A stretch of DNA of 64,000 nt from Pseudaminobacter soli (ex Li et al. 2025) (GTDB lineage: Bacteria; Pseudomonadota; Alphaproteobacteria; Rhizobiales; Rhizobiaceae): contig NZ_JARXVF010000004.1 in the NCBI RefSeq assembly GCF_029892515.1, forward strand, positions 1 through 64,000, read 5' to 3'. Below are positions 17,473-26,443 of this stretch, one piece after another. The notes beneath the pieces are model-generated. The model saw nothing but the letters and a program-made list of their open reading frames with translations. It did no database searches and was not told the DNA's origin. The number at the start of each line of letters is the position of its first letter. The stretch's first letter is position 1. Position numbers and translations under genes: made by a program.

Positions 17473-18272
17473 GCTCGGCTCCGATCCTTGAGGTCCAGGA
17501 TCTCGTCATCCGCTACCGCGCACGCGGTCTCTTCGGCGCGCGCGCAAAACCAGCGGTCAATGGCGCGAGCTTCCAACTAGCCAGAGGCGAAACACTCGGC
17601 ATCGTCGGTGAAAGCGGCTCGGGCAAAACAAGCCTTTTGCGCGCGATCCTGCGGCTCTTGCCAGCTGAAAGCGGCTCGGTGCGGCTTGAGGGACAGGACT
17701 GGCTTGCTCTGAAAGGCGAGGCGCTGCGGCGCGCACGCCAAAAGATCGGGGTCGTGTCGCAAAACCCTTTTCTTTCGCTCAGCCCCCGGCTGACGATCGC
17801 GGAGATCCTCGCCGAACCCCTGCTCGCACAAGGGCAGCGGTCCGGTCCCGAAATGCAGAACAAGATCGCAGGCCTGTTGTCGGACTGCGGCCTGCCTGCC
17901 GATTTCCTACAACGCCGCGCACGCGAGCTTTCCGGCGGACAGGCGCAGAGGGTGGCGATCGCACGGGCGCTGGCGCTGGAGCCGGGGCTGATGATCCTCG
18001 ACGAGCCTACCTCGGCGCTTGATGTTTCCGTACAGGCGCAGATCCTGAACCTGCTGGCAGACCTGAAGGAAAGCCGAGGCGTCTCCATGCTCTTCGTCAC
18101 CCACAACCTGAAGGTCGTCGCGCATATCTCCGACAGCCTTCTGGTTATGCGGCGAGGCGAGATCATCGAATACGGCAGAACCGAACAGGTCGTTCGAGCG
18201 CCCACCCAAGACTATACGCGCGAACTGCTTTCGTTTGGACGCGGCAACGAACATTCCGCAAATGCAGGGTAG
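17469..18272 (+). CDS. ABC transporter ATP-binding protein, DppF/OppF type
   Basis: A 267-residue ATPase. It has Walker A GESGSGKTS, signature LSGGQAQRVAIARAL, Walker B MILDEPTSALD and LFVTHNLKVV. The start ATG overlaps the previous stop (ATGA). It is the second nucleotide-binding subunit of the importer and the last gene of the Lrp-led operon. A short stem (CTGCG-GTTAA-CGCAG, about 18,295-18,309) follows without a T run, so the terminator is not clearly seen. Confidence 0.88.
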   Translation: MSSAPILEVQDLVIRYRARGLFGARAKPAVNGASFQLARGETLGIVGESGSGKTSLLRAILRLLPAESGSVRLEGQDWLALKGEALRRARQKIGVVSQNPFLSLSPRLTIAEILAEPLLAQGQRSGPEMQNKIAGLLSDCGLPADFLQRRARELSGGQAQRVAIARALALEPGLMILDEPTSALDVSVQAQILNLLADLKESRGVSMLFVTHNLKVVAHISDSLLVMRRGEIIEYGRTEQVVRAPTQDYTRELLSFGRGNEHSANAG

Positions 18273-18411
18273 AAGAGCCCGAGGATTTCAGCTCCTGCGG
18301 TTAACGCAGTATCGATCACAGCCGCAGAATTAAGTCACCGTCCACGACCAATTCCATCCGCTAATGTAGCTCGCCGCATTGGATGGCGAGAGCTGCAGAG
18401 CAGCGGCTAGT

Positions 18412-18579
18412 TCAGTTACGCCGAAGGAATAGCAGGTAAAAAGCCGCAAACAAAAACACTATTCCAATATTTGCGGCCAGCCGCTCCCAGAATCTATCTC
18501 TCAAGAACAAAAAGTCCACACTGATTATGACCGCTACCATCGCGATCACGTAAAGCGCGACAGCTACATGTCTGGTCAT
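18412..18579 (-). CDS. Small two-helix membrane protein, function unknown
   Basis: A protein of about 55 residues with two hydrophobic segments (VALYVIAMVAVIISVDFLF and IGIVFLFAAFYLLFL) around a charged loop RDRFWERL, ending in LRRN. The size and pattern match a small hypothetical membrane protein I have seen in rhizobial genomes. The ATG at 18579 has GGAG eleven bases upstream. Another ATG six codons earlier (18597) is possible. No function is known. It marks the start of the accessory stretch. Confidence 0.6.
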   Translation of the reverse strand: MTRHVAVALYVIAMVAVIISVDFLFLRDRFWERLAANIGIVFLFAAFYLLFLRRN

Positions 18580-18699
18580 TGCAGCGGGATTCTCCATTTT
18601 TCCAGGTCATTCGGCTAGTAAGATTAATGCGTTCGGAAGGCTCCGGAAAGGGTGGAATGCCGTCGTTGCTCTTGTCCACCAATGCAGGAGAGGCTTGAT

Positions 18700-18865
18700 C
18701 GCAGGCCATGGCTATCCGGCGGCTACCGTTGTGCCGAATGCTCCATGCTTTCGCGACAGCGATATGCAGCAGTGCGGTAGAGACCCCGCGCACCATCTGG
18801 TCCGCAAGCCAGTGCATCGTATTCGTTGCTAGGATCAGGAAATCCGCCCGGCCACCTCGCCCGGA
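18700..18865 (-). pseudogene. Remnant of an aspartate/glutamate racemase-family gene
   Basis: On the minus strand about 55 residues read as the middle of an amino-acid racemase: ADFLILATNTMHWLADQM, then STALLHIAVA and IRHNGSRRIAM. Intact family members have CTNTMH here, with the catalytic cysteine. This copy has ATNTMH, and neither the N-terminal domain nor the C-terminal half can be found around it. I take it as a decayed internal fragment (full genes are about 230-240 residues). Confidence 0.55.
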
Positions 18866-18998
18866 CTGTGGCAAGGTACGAAATCGATCCGTTCGTCCTT
18901 GGATGTCGCAAAGGGCGACCAGACAGACCTTCATGGTCGATTTCCAAAGCGCCATTCACCGGCTGGATGACCGGATGGGGTTAGCGAGTGCCCCTCGG

Positions 18999-19466
18999 CT
19001 AGCGAACCAGCGGGCCCTCCCAGACAAGCATCAGCAGCGCTTTGAGCTGGGAGAAACGTTCGGGTCCGAGTTCACTGCTCCACTCGCGCTCAATGTCGCC
19101 CAGTGTATCGATGATTTTTGCGTATGCAGCGTGTCCGCGTTGGGTGAAGCGGACAATGCGCGCGCCGCTCTCACCCGGTGCGTCGGTGCGGACAATATAG
19201 CCGAAACCCTCAAGGCTCCCGAGCAGCTGGTTCATGGCCTGTTTGCTCATGCCTGCGCGCTCGGCAAGCGTGGCGGGGCGAACCTCGTCCGGCCCGGGAA
19301 ACTGCAGCACCGCAATATGCGGCAGGCGCAGGTCGTCGAAGCCGGCTGCGTTGAGTTCCCTGATAATCCTGCGATGGATCGCCTGAGCGGGAACACGCAG
19401 CAGGGCACCGATCAGCATGTCCTCGGTTTTGATCGGCAAGCTTCCTGAAGGGGCCGGCATTGACAT
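18999..19466 (-). CDS. MarR-family transcriptional regulator
   Basis: A 155-residue winged-helix regulator. It has a helix-turn-helix (RPATLAERAGMSKQAMNQLLGSLE) and the wing GYIVRTDAPGESGARIVRFTQRG typical of MarR. It is divergent from a cupin gene, and the 60 bases between them contain two near-perfect inverted repeats, so it very likely represses both its own gene and the cupin gene. The ATG at 19466 leaves the operators upstream; a much longer frame to 19763 would run through the cupin gene and is rejected. The inducer is unknown. Confidence 0.88.
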   Translation of the reverse strand: MSMPAPSGSLPIKTEDMLIGALLRVPAQAIHRRIIRELNAAGFDDLRLPHIAVLQFPGPDEVRPATLAERAGMSKQAMNQLLGSLEGFGYIVRTDAPGESGARIVRFTQRGHAAYAKIIDTLGDIEREWSSELGPERFSQLKALLMLVWEGPLVR

Positions 19467-19470
19467 TCTC

Positions 19471-19511
19471 GGTAAATGGAGTTTACTTGCTTGCGGTAAA
19501 TGTAATTTACC
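19471..19511. promoter_or_regulatory. Two MarR-type operators between the divergent marR and cupin genes
   Basis: Two inverted repeats are visible: GTAAATGGAGTTTAC (19472-19486) and GGTAAATGTAATTTACC (19495-19511). They share the half-site GTAAAT/TTTAC, and their centres are about 24 bases apart, slightly over two helical turns. The second runs into the cupin gene's GGAGGA ribosome site. Binding by the adjacent MarR protein is inferred. Confidence 0.75.
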
Positions 19512-19526
19512 GGAGGAGACAGCGCA

Positions 19527-20003
19527 ATGCCACAGGCCGCAATAGACCCTCGCATCAACCCTTCCGACGAAACGATTGCCACCAAGGGCCTCGCGGTCCG
19601 CTTCTTGCTGACCGGAGACAACTCGAACGGCAGCATCGCAGCCTTTGAGCTTGGTGTCCCAAGCGGGCAGCGGCTGCCAGCTCCAGCCCACAGCCACGAC
19701 CATTATGAAGAGACGATCTACGGCATCGAGGGTGTGTTGACCTGGACCGTCGACGGAAAACAAGTCGATGTCGGACCGGGACAGGCGCTATGTATTCCGC
19801 GAGGCGCCGTTCACCGGTTCGATAACAATGGCAGCCGGGACGTGAAGGCGCTCTGCGTGATTACCCCCGCCGCAATCGGTCCAGAGTATTTCCGCGAGAC
19901 TTTCGCGGTTCTCAACGCTGCGGCCGGTGGCCCACCGGACCGGGCCAAGATGGCTGACATCATGCGCCGCCACGGTCTCACCCCGGCAGTGCCGCCGGCG
20001 TAG
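19527..20003 (+). CDS. Cupin-domain protein
   Basis: A 158-residue single-domain cupin. Motif 1 (HSHDHYEETIYGIEGVL in form, residues 56-72) supplies the His and Glu metal ligands and motif 2 (GQALCIPRGAVHRFDN) the last His. Relatives include quercetinase-like dioxygenases and metal-binding proteins of unknown use. The ATG follows GGAGGA by nine bases. It is divergent from the MarR gene and under the twin operators, suggesting induction by an aromatic or stress compound. Confidence 0.82.
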   Translation: MPQAAIDPRINPSDETIATKGLAVRFLLTGDNSNGSIAAFELGVPSGQRLPAPAHSHDHYEETIYGIEGVLTWTVDGKQVDVGPGQALCIPRGAVHRFDNNGSRDVKALCVITPAAIGPEYFRETFAVLNAAAGGPPDRAKMADIMRRHGLTPAVPPA

Positions 20004-20287
20004 GTCCCGACCGATATCCAGTCGCCCAGACGCTCGCACGCATGCCTGCTGCGAGCGTGTGTGACGACTGGGATATGGACGGCAAGAGTCCCTATTTGGG
20101 AAGCCCTGATGCCCCTATCGACAGCTTTTCACCCATGTCGGCCGCTAGGCGATTGAAAACGCGGGTGGAGGCTGAAGAGAATAGGAGCCCCCACGGCGCG
20201 CCAGAAGCGAGCGTTGATCTGGGCAATCAAGACCCGACATGCGTTGACCAACAAAACCCGTTTGCAACGGCCAATCGGCCTCGCATA
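20004..20287. other. Gene-free stretch between convergent genes
   Basis: These 284 bases separate the cupin stop from the methyltransferase stop. I found no gene, repeat or clear terminator. Confidence 0.4.
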
Positions 20288-21337
20288 TTAAGGCTGGGGA
20301 CTGCGCTTCCGAATCTTGCCGTAAACGATGTTGCGGTTGGACCCATAATACACCTCAGCATCGACGTGGTTCATGTCGACGGCGGATTTGATGATGTCCC
20401 ACATATCGTCAGCCGAACGCAGGATGAGCGGCCAATCCATGAAGGTCTCCATATAGCCGTCCGTTGTGATCTCGTCGCTGAAATTGGCGAAGAGAAATTC
20501 GCCGCCCGGCTTAACCAGTTCCAGCAGCCGTTGCAGCAGGCGGACACCAACCGCATGTGGCAGATAATCGTAAAGTCCCGACGCATAGACGAGATCGAAC
20601 GTGCCAAGGTTGTATGCGCGCCGAAGTAGTCCGCGAACTGAACCCTCCACTGCCTCTACGCGACTGCCGCTCAAGTCGCGGTTTACGGTGGCGACGCTGA
20701 TAGGGTCCTGGTCCAGGCCGATCCAGCGCTTCAACGCGCCTGTGGCCAAGGCGTTCGACAGCTCGGCTTCGCGAAGATGGCCGCAGGCAACCGCAAGCAC
20801 TTCTGCCTCTGGGGTCCGGAGCGCTGTCTCGTCTACTGTCTTGGCAAGGATGGTTCGCCGCTCACGCCCTGCCTCGGAACTTGCGGCATCGCTTGTATAA
20901 TCGAAAATCTCCTGCCCGAGCGGCGTCGACGAACGCACGATTTCGTCGGCACTCGGATGCTTGTAATAGATATCCAGCAAGCTTGCGTCGCCTGAATAGC
21001 CGCGCGGCTTTTCGACGGACCACCGCGTGAACGGGTCTTGCATCAAGTATTCCGAAACACGGTGCTGCTGCGCGAGGGGAATGAGCTGTTGCCAAACCTC
21101 TCGGGGGGCCTGCTTTCGAAGCTCGTGAAGTCGCAGTGCTAAGCGATCGACTACCGTAGCCGCGGGCTGGCGCTTCTCGAATGCTTGGTACGCAAGGTTG
21201 AGAATAAGCGCAAGTTTTGCCGCGTGTTCTGCCAGTTCCTCGGTGCCGACCGCGCTGCCGACTTCCCCATTATGCTGATTAACCAGTTGCGACGTTATGA
21301 GGCTATGCCCGTCTAGTACCAACTTTGCGTTCTGCAA
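20288..21337 (-). CDS. Class I SAM-dependent methyltransferase-like protein
   Basis: A 349-residue protein. An N-terminal helical region (about 1-100) is followed by the motif DPFTRWSVEKPRGYSGD and then a Rossmann methyltransferase fold. VLAVACGHLRE (about 182-192) stands for the glycine-rich SAM loop, WIGLDQDPISV for the acidic strand-2 residue, and FDLVYASGLYDYL for motif IV. Similar proteins occur in Bradyrhizobium and relatives and resemble enzymes making fatty-acid methyl ester signals in Ralstonia, but that link is weak. It is divergent from the GGDEF-EAL gene, 234 bases apart. Substrate unknown. Confidence 0.7.
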   Translation of the reverse strand: MQNAKLVLDGHSLITSQLVNQHNGEVGSAVGTEELAEHAAKLALILNLAYQAFEKRQPAATVVDRLALRLHELRKQAPREVWQQLIPLAQQHRVSEYLMQDPFTRWSVEKPRGYSGDASLLDIYYKHPSADEIVRSSTPLGQEIFDYTSDAASSEAGRERRTILAKTVDETALRTPEAEVLAVACGHLREAELSNALATGALKRWIGLDQDPISVATVNRDLSGSRVEAVEGSVRGLLRRAYNLGTFDLVYASGLYDYLPHAVGVRLLQRLLELVKPGGEFLFANFSDEITTDGYMETFMDWPLILRSADDMWDIIKSAVDMNHVDAEVYYGSNRNIVYGKIRKRSPQP

Positions 21338-21571
21338 TTTCCGAGTCTCCCAGCTTCCAGATCATCGATCTATATGGTTAGCGAGATTTACCCGAAACAA
21401 TTAAATAGAGATTTATTCATGTCGATTTGTGGAGGGCAGTTCCTACAGCACCAGCCATTTTAATCGCGTGATAACCGCGTTCTGCTTACATGGCGGCCTC
21501 TCAGCGCCAAGAATTAACAAAATATCCTCTTCTTCTCCCTAAAAGCGTAGTTCTGGCAAAGGAGAGCTGTA

Positions 21572-23551
21572 ATGCAGCTGACCGAAACTATCGCTCACAG
21601 GGTGAAGGAAGCGATTGCACGCTCAACCTGGAGATCGGTTGATCCGGTTCTTCTCAGGATGATGCAAGAAGCGAATGCGAATGAGAAGCGCATGTCGGTG
21701 CGCTGGGGCATGTGGGCCGCCGTCCTGTGTTACGTTCTATATGGCGCTTTCGACTGGTTGCTCTTACCAGACGTAGCCTATCGACTTGTGATGGTACGCA
21801 TCCTCGTCGGCGTGATCTTTATCGGCCTGATTGAGTTCGGCTTCAGGAAGAATTTTTCTCTGACCGCGCTAAACATTCTAGCTGCGCTCGCTATCGTAAC
21901 AGGTGCAACCGGATGGCTGCTATTTGCCCTGGAAACAACTCACCAAACCGCGCTATCGAATTTCATGATGTTCGGGACCGTGTTCGTCCTGGGAGCAAAC
22001 TTGTTCTTCAATTTTCGCTTCATGATTTCCGCGATTTCGTCCGCAACAGTGACGATTACGTTTGCCTTGACCGCTCTCTTATCTCTGCAAACCGAGCTCG
22101 CCAATCGCCTAGTATTAGCGGCCTATTTCATCAATAGCCTGGTATTTTCTCTCTATCTGTCGTGGCGGCTCGGTTCGGAGCGATACAGAACCTTTCTTCA
22201 CTCTCTTCAAGCGCGAATTCAGGAACAGGCGGCTGTCGAGAGAGGCCAAATGTTGAGCGAGATCGCCAATACCGATGCGCTCACGGGACTTCGAAATCGC
22301 CGAGCGATCACACGAGATTTCACGGACCTCTGCGAACAATGGGCTACTGACGACAGCAAAATCGGAGTCATTCTTATTGATGTCGACTATTTCAAGAGGT
22401 TCAATGACCGGCTTGGGCATCAGGCAGGTGACGATTGCCTCGTTAGCCTAGCGAACGCCCTGTCTGCAACGGCGACAGCGAATAACGCCATCGCCGGACG
22501 CTACGGTGGCGAGGAATTTGTCGTGCTGTGCAAGGTCGCCGATTGCGACCACCTCCACAATGTGATGGGAAAGCTCTGCCGAGCTATCGAAGATTTACGT
22601 ATTCCGCATCCCAGCACGGACATCGCATCAGGCATCGTAACGATCAGCGCAGGCGCATCACTGAGCCGCGCTGACAAGAGTGCTGATTTCTATTCCCTGC
22701 TGCAGGAAGCAGACCGTGCTCTTTACATATCGAAATTCGCTGGTCGCGCGACATTCCACATATACGACCGCGAAACGATGAACGAAGACCAGCCCCATCA
22801 GGACATTCCGGAGCTCTTGCGCACAGCTCTTGAGAAGCAACTCGTGTCGGTTGTCTATCAGCCCATATACGACGTCGAAAACGGGTCCGTTCTTGGTTAC
22901 GAGACCCTGATGCGCCTTCGAAATCTCCACGGCGAGCTGATCAGTCCGGCCGCGTTCATCCCTGTCGCGGAACACACAGGGGCGATCGTCGAACTCGGCA
23001 TCTGGGTCATTGACCGGGCCTGCCGTGACATGGTCGAGTACGGTTTGGGGGCGGTCGTCTCGGCCAATGTGTCGCCCATCCAACTCAAGGCCCCTAGCTT
23101 TCCGTTACGAATTGCCGAAATCCTGCAACGCCACGGCCTTGCGCCGCACAAGCTTGCACTCGAAATCACCGAAGGCATCGATATCGTTCCGGAGGCGCAA
23201 GCAGAGTGGAACATCCAGCAGCTTCGTAGTTTAGGCGTCCAAATATGGCTGGATGATTTCGGAACCGGGTTTGCCGGGCTCGCATCCATCCGGCATTTCG
23301 AATTCGACGTTGTCAAGATCGACCGCAGTTTCCTGCACGACTGCCAGACAGCTGAGGGCCGAATGATGCTGCATGATATGGTGAAACTATTGCGCAATCT
23401 TGGCCATATGGTGCTCGTGGAAGGTGTCGAGACAGCCGGCCAGCAAGCGTTGCTGCGGCGCCTGGGCGTTCATGCGATGCAGGGCTTCCTGGTGGGGCGT
23501 CCACTGCCGCTCGAAACACTAGATCGAGCAAAGGTGGATCGTGTTGCTTAG
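21572..23551 (+). CDS. Membrane-bound GGDEF-EAL protein (c-di-GMP turnover)
   Basis: A 659-residue inner-membrane signalling protein. Six hydrophobic segments span residues 45-200. A GGDEF domain follows (DALTGLRNRRA at 235; active-site GGEEF at 312-316), then an EAL domain starting near 420. The EAL motif is ETL (444-446), and the other catalytic positions are present (ANVSPIQL, LALEITEG, WLDDFGTGFAG, VVKIDRSF, VEGVET, MQGFLVG). The inhibitory RxxD site before GGEEF is missing. Both synthesis and breakdown of cyclic-di-GMP are therefore possible. The start has GGAGAG upstream. Confidence 0.9.
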   Translation: MQLTETIAHRVKEAIARSTWRSVDPVLLRMMQEANANEKRMSVRWGMWAAVLCYVLYGAFDWLLLPDVAYRLVMVRILVGVIFIGLIEFGFRKNFSLTALNILAALAIVTGATGWLLFALETTHQTALSNFMMFGTVFVLGANLFFNFRFMISAISSATVTITFALTALLSLQTELANRLVLAAYFINSLVFSLYLSWRLGSERYRTFLHSLQARIQEQAAVERGQMLSEIANTDALTGLRNRRAITRDFTDLCEQWATDDSKIGVILIDVDYFKRFNDRLGHQAGDDCLVSLANALSATATANNAIAGRYGGEEFVVLCKVADCDHLHNVMGKLCRAIEDLRIPHPSTDIASGIVTISAGASLSRADKSADFYSLLQEADRALYISKFAGRATFHIYDRETMNEDQPHQDIPELLRTALEKQLVSVVYQPIYDVENGSVLGYETLMRLRNLHGELISPAAFIPVAEHTGAIVELGIWVIDRACRDMVEYGLGAVVSANVSPIQLKAPSFPLRIAEILQRHGLAPHKLALEITEGIDIVPEAQAEWNIQQLRSLGVQIWLDDFGTGFAGLASIRHFEFDVVKIDRSFLHDCQTAEGRMMLHDMVKLLRNLGHMVLVEGVETAGQQALLRRLGVHAMQGFLVGRPLPLETLDRAKVDRVA

Positions 23552-23725
23552 ATTGGTCGATCTGAACCTCATTGTGCGGTCGAAATAGAGGCTGGACATT
23601 TGACGGTCTTAGGGATCGCTGAGTTGTTGGGTATGCACATTGACATCGCATGAATGTTTCGCGTTCAGAGCTAATGGCTGCTTTCGGGCAAGGGAGCCCC
23701 TCAGCAGGTCAGCTGCGGGCCGGCC

Positions 23726-25243
23726 TCATTGTGTGGTCTGGTATAGCTCCGAAGCCGCCCTTTTCAGCGCGCTGCGGCTATCGGGCCTGAGATACATCAT
23801 GTGCCCGCCTTCCAAGAGCTCGGTGCGAATGGGCTTCGCACCTGGCAAAGTCGGGAGTTGGTTAACGAGATAGGCCGATGTCATGTAAGGCGTCACGAGG
23901 TCGGTGTAGCCATTGACGATCAGAACGCCCATACTCGGGTTCAGCCCCCGCGCCTGCTGGAGATCATCCATCACGCCCGCGTAGCCCTGGTGGGTCGGGC
24001 CGATGCCGAAATCCCAATTGCCGCTGATCTCGCGGTTCAGTAGCCGGTAACTCAGCTCAGTGCGAAAGTTCAGCTCCTCACGCGCATAATTGACAAAGGC
24101 CGAGGTGAGAACGGGCACGCTTCGGTCCAGAACGGGGTCCGGGCCGTCGAGCCCCAGGCTCTCGGGCGCAACATCCCCCGTTTCGATCGTGCCGTCATAG
24201 GGGCTAAGAACATTGTTCTTTGCCCGCGCAAACTCCTTGGCGAAAAGCGTCGAGGGGATACGCGCAAAATTGCGCTGGACCAAATTGAGAGGCAGGCCGG
24301 TGATGTCGGCAACGCGTTCGCTTGCCAGACGCCCGCCCTGCTCCAGTCCGCCCGTGAGCGCCGTGAGATAGTCGCCCAGCGCATAGCGTTCGATCTCGGA
24401 AAGCCGCTCGCGCAGTGCCGGGCCGGCGACGCCTTGGCTGTTCAAGCGCACGGCCGCCAGCGAGGGTAGCTCAAGCGCCCAATGCAGCGGCTGGAACGCG
24501 TCGGGGCGAACGAGGGCAAATTCGAGCGCCGGCGAGATCAGCACTATACCGCTCGGGCTGATGCCGACATCTTCCTGGAGGGTCTTGGCAAGCAGTGCCG
24601 CCCGAAATCCGCCATAGCTTTCGCCCGCCAGATAGACCGGCGATGCGGTGCGGCCTTCCTGCAAGAGAAACAGCCGGATGAAGGCGCCCATGGATGACGC
24701 ATCCTGTTTTACGCCCCAAAAACTCCGTGCCTCCTGCCCCGGCGCCTCGCGGCTGTAGCCCGTGCCGACCGGATCCACGAAGACCAGATCGGTCATGTCG
24801 AGCCAGGTGTCCGGATTGTCCAAGAGCTTCTGCGGCGAAGGCAGGAAGCTTCCATCGCCGGCCGTTGCGATGACACGCGGGCCAAGCGCGCCAAGATGGA
24901 GATAGGCGGAAGCCGCTCCCGGTCCGCCGTTGAACACGAAAGTTATCGAGCGGCGAGGGTCCGGTTCATGACTTGCGCCGGAGCGAAGCGCGTAGGCGAC
25001 ATAAAAGACCTCGGCCGTGACCTCCCCCTTGGCGGAAAGCAGCGACACGGTGCCGGCTTTTGCCTGATAGTCGAGGCTGTGCCCGGCAACCTCAATGGAA
25101 TGATCGGAGGTTCGCGCTTTCGGGAGCAACGACAGGATCCCGCCCGAAGGCGCCGGTCGCTCGGCCTCCTCGGCGTGGCCTGCCCCGATACCGCCGATCA
25201 ACAACAACGCGACAAGTGTGATCTCTCGCAACTTCATACACAT
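23726..25243 (-). CDS. Serine carboxypeptidase-like protein, peptidase family S10
   Basis: A 505-residue exported protein. A signal peptide (residues 1-24, LVALLLIGGIGAGHA) precedes the S10 fold. The oxyanion motif is FVFNGGPGAASAY (about 103), the nucleophile Ser209 lies in AGESYGGF, the Asp in NGYTDLVTP and the His in EGGHMMYL. Family members remove C-terminal amino acids at acidic pH; bacterial ones are poorly studied. The ATG at 25243 has GGAGGGATC immediately upstream. A transposase remnant lies upstream and may have cut off its original promoter region. Confidence 0.85.
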   Translation of the reverse strand: MCMKLREITLVALLLIGGIGAGHAEEAERPAPSGGILSLLPKARTSDHSIEVAGHSLDYQAKAGTVSLLSAKGEVTAEVFYVAYALRSGASHEPDPRRSITFVFNGGPGAASAYLHLGALGPRVIATAGDGSFLPSPQKLLDNPDTWLDMTDLVFVDPVGTGYSREAPGQEARSFWGVKQDASSMGAFIRLFLLQEGRTASPVYLAGESYGGFRAALLAKTLQEDVGISPSGIVLISPALEFALVRPDAFQPLHWALELPSLAAVRLNSQGVAGPALRERLSEIERYALGDYLTALTGGLEQGGRLASERVADITGLPLNLVQRNFARIPSTLFAKEFARAKNNVLSPYDGTIETGDVAPESLGLDGPDPVLDRSVPVLTSAFVNYAREELNFRTELSYRLLNREISGNWDFGIGPTHQGYAGVMDDLQQARGLNPSMGVLIVNGYTDLVTPYMTSAYLVNQLPTLPGAKPIRTELLEGGHMMYLRPDSRSALKRAASELYQTTQ

Positions 25244-25565
25244 GATCCCTCCGGCGAAAGTGCCTGCATCCTCCATACCGTCGAGCGGCCCGACCGCAGG
25301 CAGCAAATCTATCAAGGCTATCTAGGCATATTCCCCGACACATGAAGGCCTAGATGAATGCGTTTGAGGCGCGGAACGCGCAACTGACTGGCCTGCTTGC
25401 CGATGCCGCGATGGAAACGCTGGATCTTTTGCCGAACGCTTCGGCGCTCTACGCAGCAGGTCGCGCAGTCGGTCCAACGAAGCTGTGCCTGAAAGAGGGA
25501 GCAACTAACCCTCCTGGCAATCCCTGCCTGCACCAGGGGCATGGGTACCCGGCGACCTCGTGTAA

Positions 25566-25950
25566 ATAAAAACCGGCTACAATGGCAATTCGAACGGCAG
25601 CAACGCCTTGTGCCGGTCACGTTTGCCTTTGATTGCGGCGATCTTCTGCGCCAGGTCGCCGCCTCTGCTTCCGGAACCGCCGTTGCTGCAGGCCTTCTCC
25701 TCGTCCGCATCGCTCTCGATCGCACCCGGTTCACATAGCCATAGATGTAGAGCTTCAACAGATCAGCCGGATCGTAACCCGGACGGCCGGTCTCTTTCGC
25801 CCTCACCGGGACGAAGCCAGCAGCACATAAATCAAGGCCATCGATAGAGGCCTCAATGAAGCGAACCGGATTGTCTGGACCGACATAGTCATCGACCGCT
25901 TCCGGCAGGAGCAGCAGTTGCGAGCGGTCTGTTCCAGAAAGATGTGCCAT
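25566..25950 (-). pseudogene. IS1182-family transposase remnant
   Basis: On the minus strand the first 75 residues read as an IS1182 transposase N-terminus (LLLLPEAVDDYVGPDNPVR, PGYDPADLLKLYIYGYVNR). After a frame change a later internal piece follows directly (DLAQKIAAIKGKRDRHKALL), so the stretch between is deleted. The DDE catalytic part is absent. Full-length genes are about 450 codons. It overlaps the start of the plus-strand VOC gene and shows insertion followed by internal deletion. Confidence 0.72.
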
Positions 25951-26374
25951 GGCAAAGTCTACCATGAGCTTTGAAGCCAGTGAATCATATAGAGCGCGTC
26001 TGGAGGAAGCTTTGCCACTTAACAGACTGGTGATTTACGCCAAGAACGTAGAGGTAACGGCGAAGTTCTACGAGAAGCACTTCGGCTTCAAAGCTATTAA
26101 TATGCCCGGTGACAGGACTGTTGAACTGGTCGCAGAGGACGGCGGAGCGAATTTAATGCTGCATCAGGCCGCGAAAGGGCAGAGGAGTGGCCAGGCGATT
26201 GTCAAACTCGTATTCGACGTGGAGGATGTCGAGGCCTTTTGCAGGCAATGTGCCGAAAACGGTCTCGAATTTGGGGCTATTCATAAAGCGGACGGCTATC
26301 TGTTCGCCAATGCAAAGGACCCGTGTCAGAACTCCATCTCAGTTTCCAGTCGAGCCTTCAAAAATAATGGCTGA
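25949..26374 (+). CDS. VOC-family protein (glyoxalase/dioxygenase-like)
   Basis: A 141-residue single-unit VOC protein (NRLVIYAKNVEVTAKFYEKHFGF, VELVAEDGGANLMLH, VKLVFDVEDVEAFCRQC). The metal ligands of glyoxalase I are not all obvious, so a binding or resistance role is as likely as catalysis. The ATG at 25949 or 25964 may be used; neither has a good ribosome site. Its 5' end overlaps the IS1182 remnant on the other strand, suggesting that it lost or changed its promoter. Confidence 0.7.
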   Translation: MAKSTMSFEASESYRARLEEALPLNRLVIYAKNVEVTAKFYEKHFGFKAINMPGDRTVELVAEDGGANLMLHQAAKGQRSGQAIVKLVFDVEDVEAFCRQCAENGLEFGAIHKADGYLFANAKDPCQNSISVSSRAFKNNG

Positions 26375-26443
26375 TGACTTTTCAGACAGTCTGCCTAATT
26401 TTTGCGACAAAATCGCGAGCGTCGAACTTTGTGATCTTGACCG

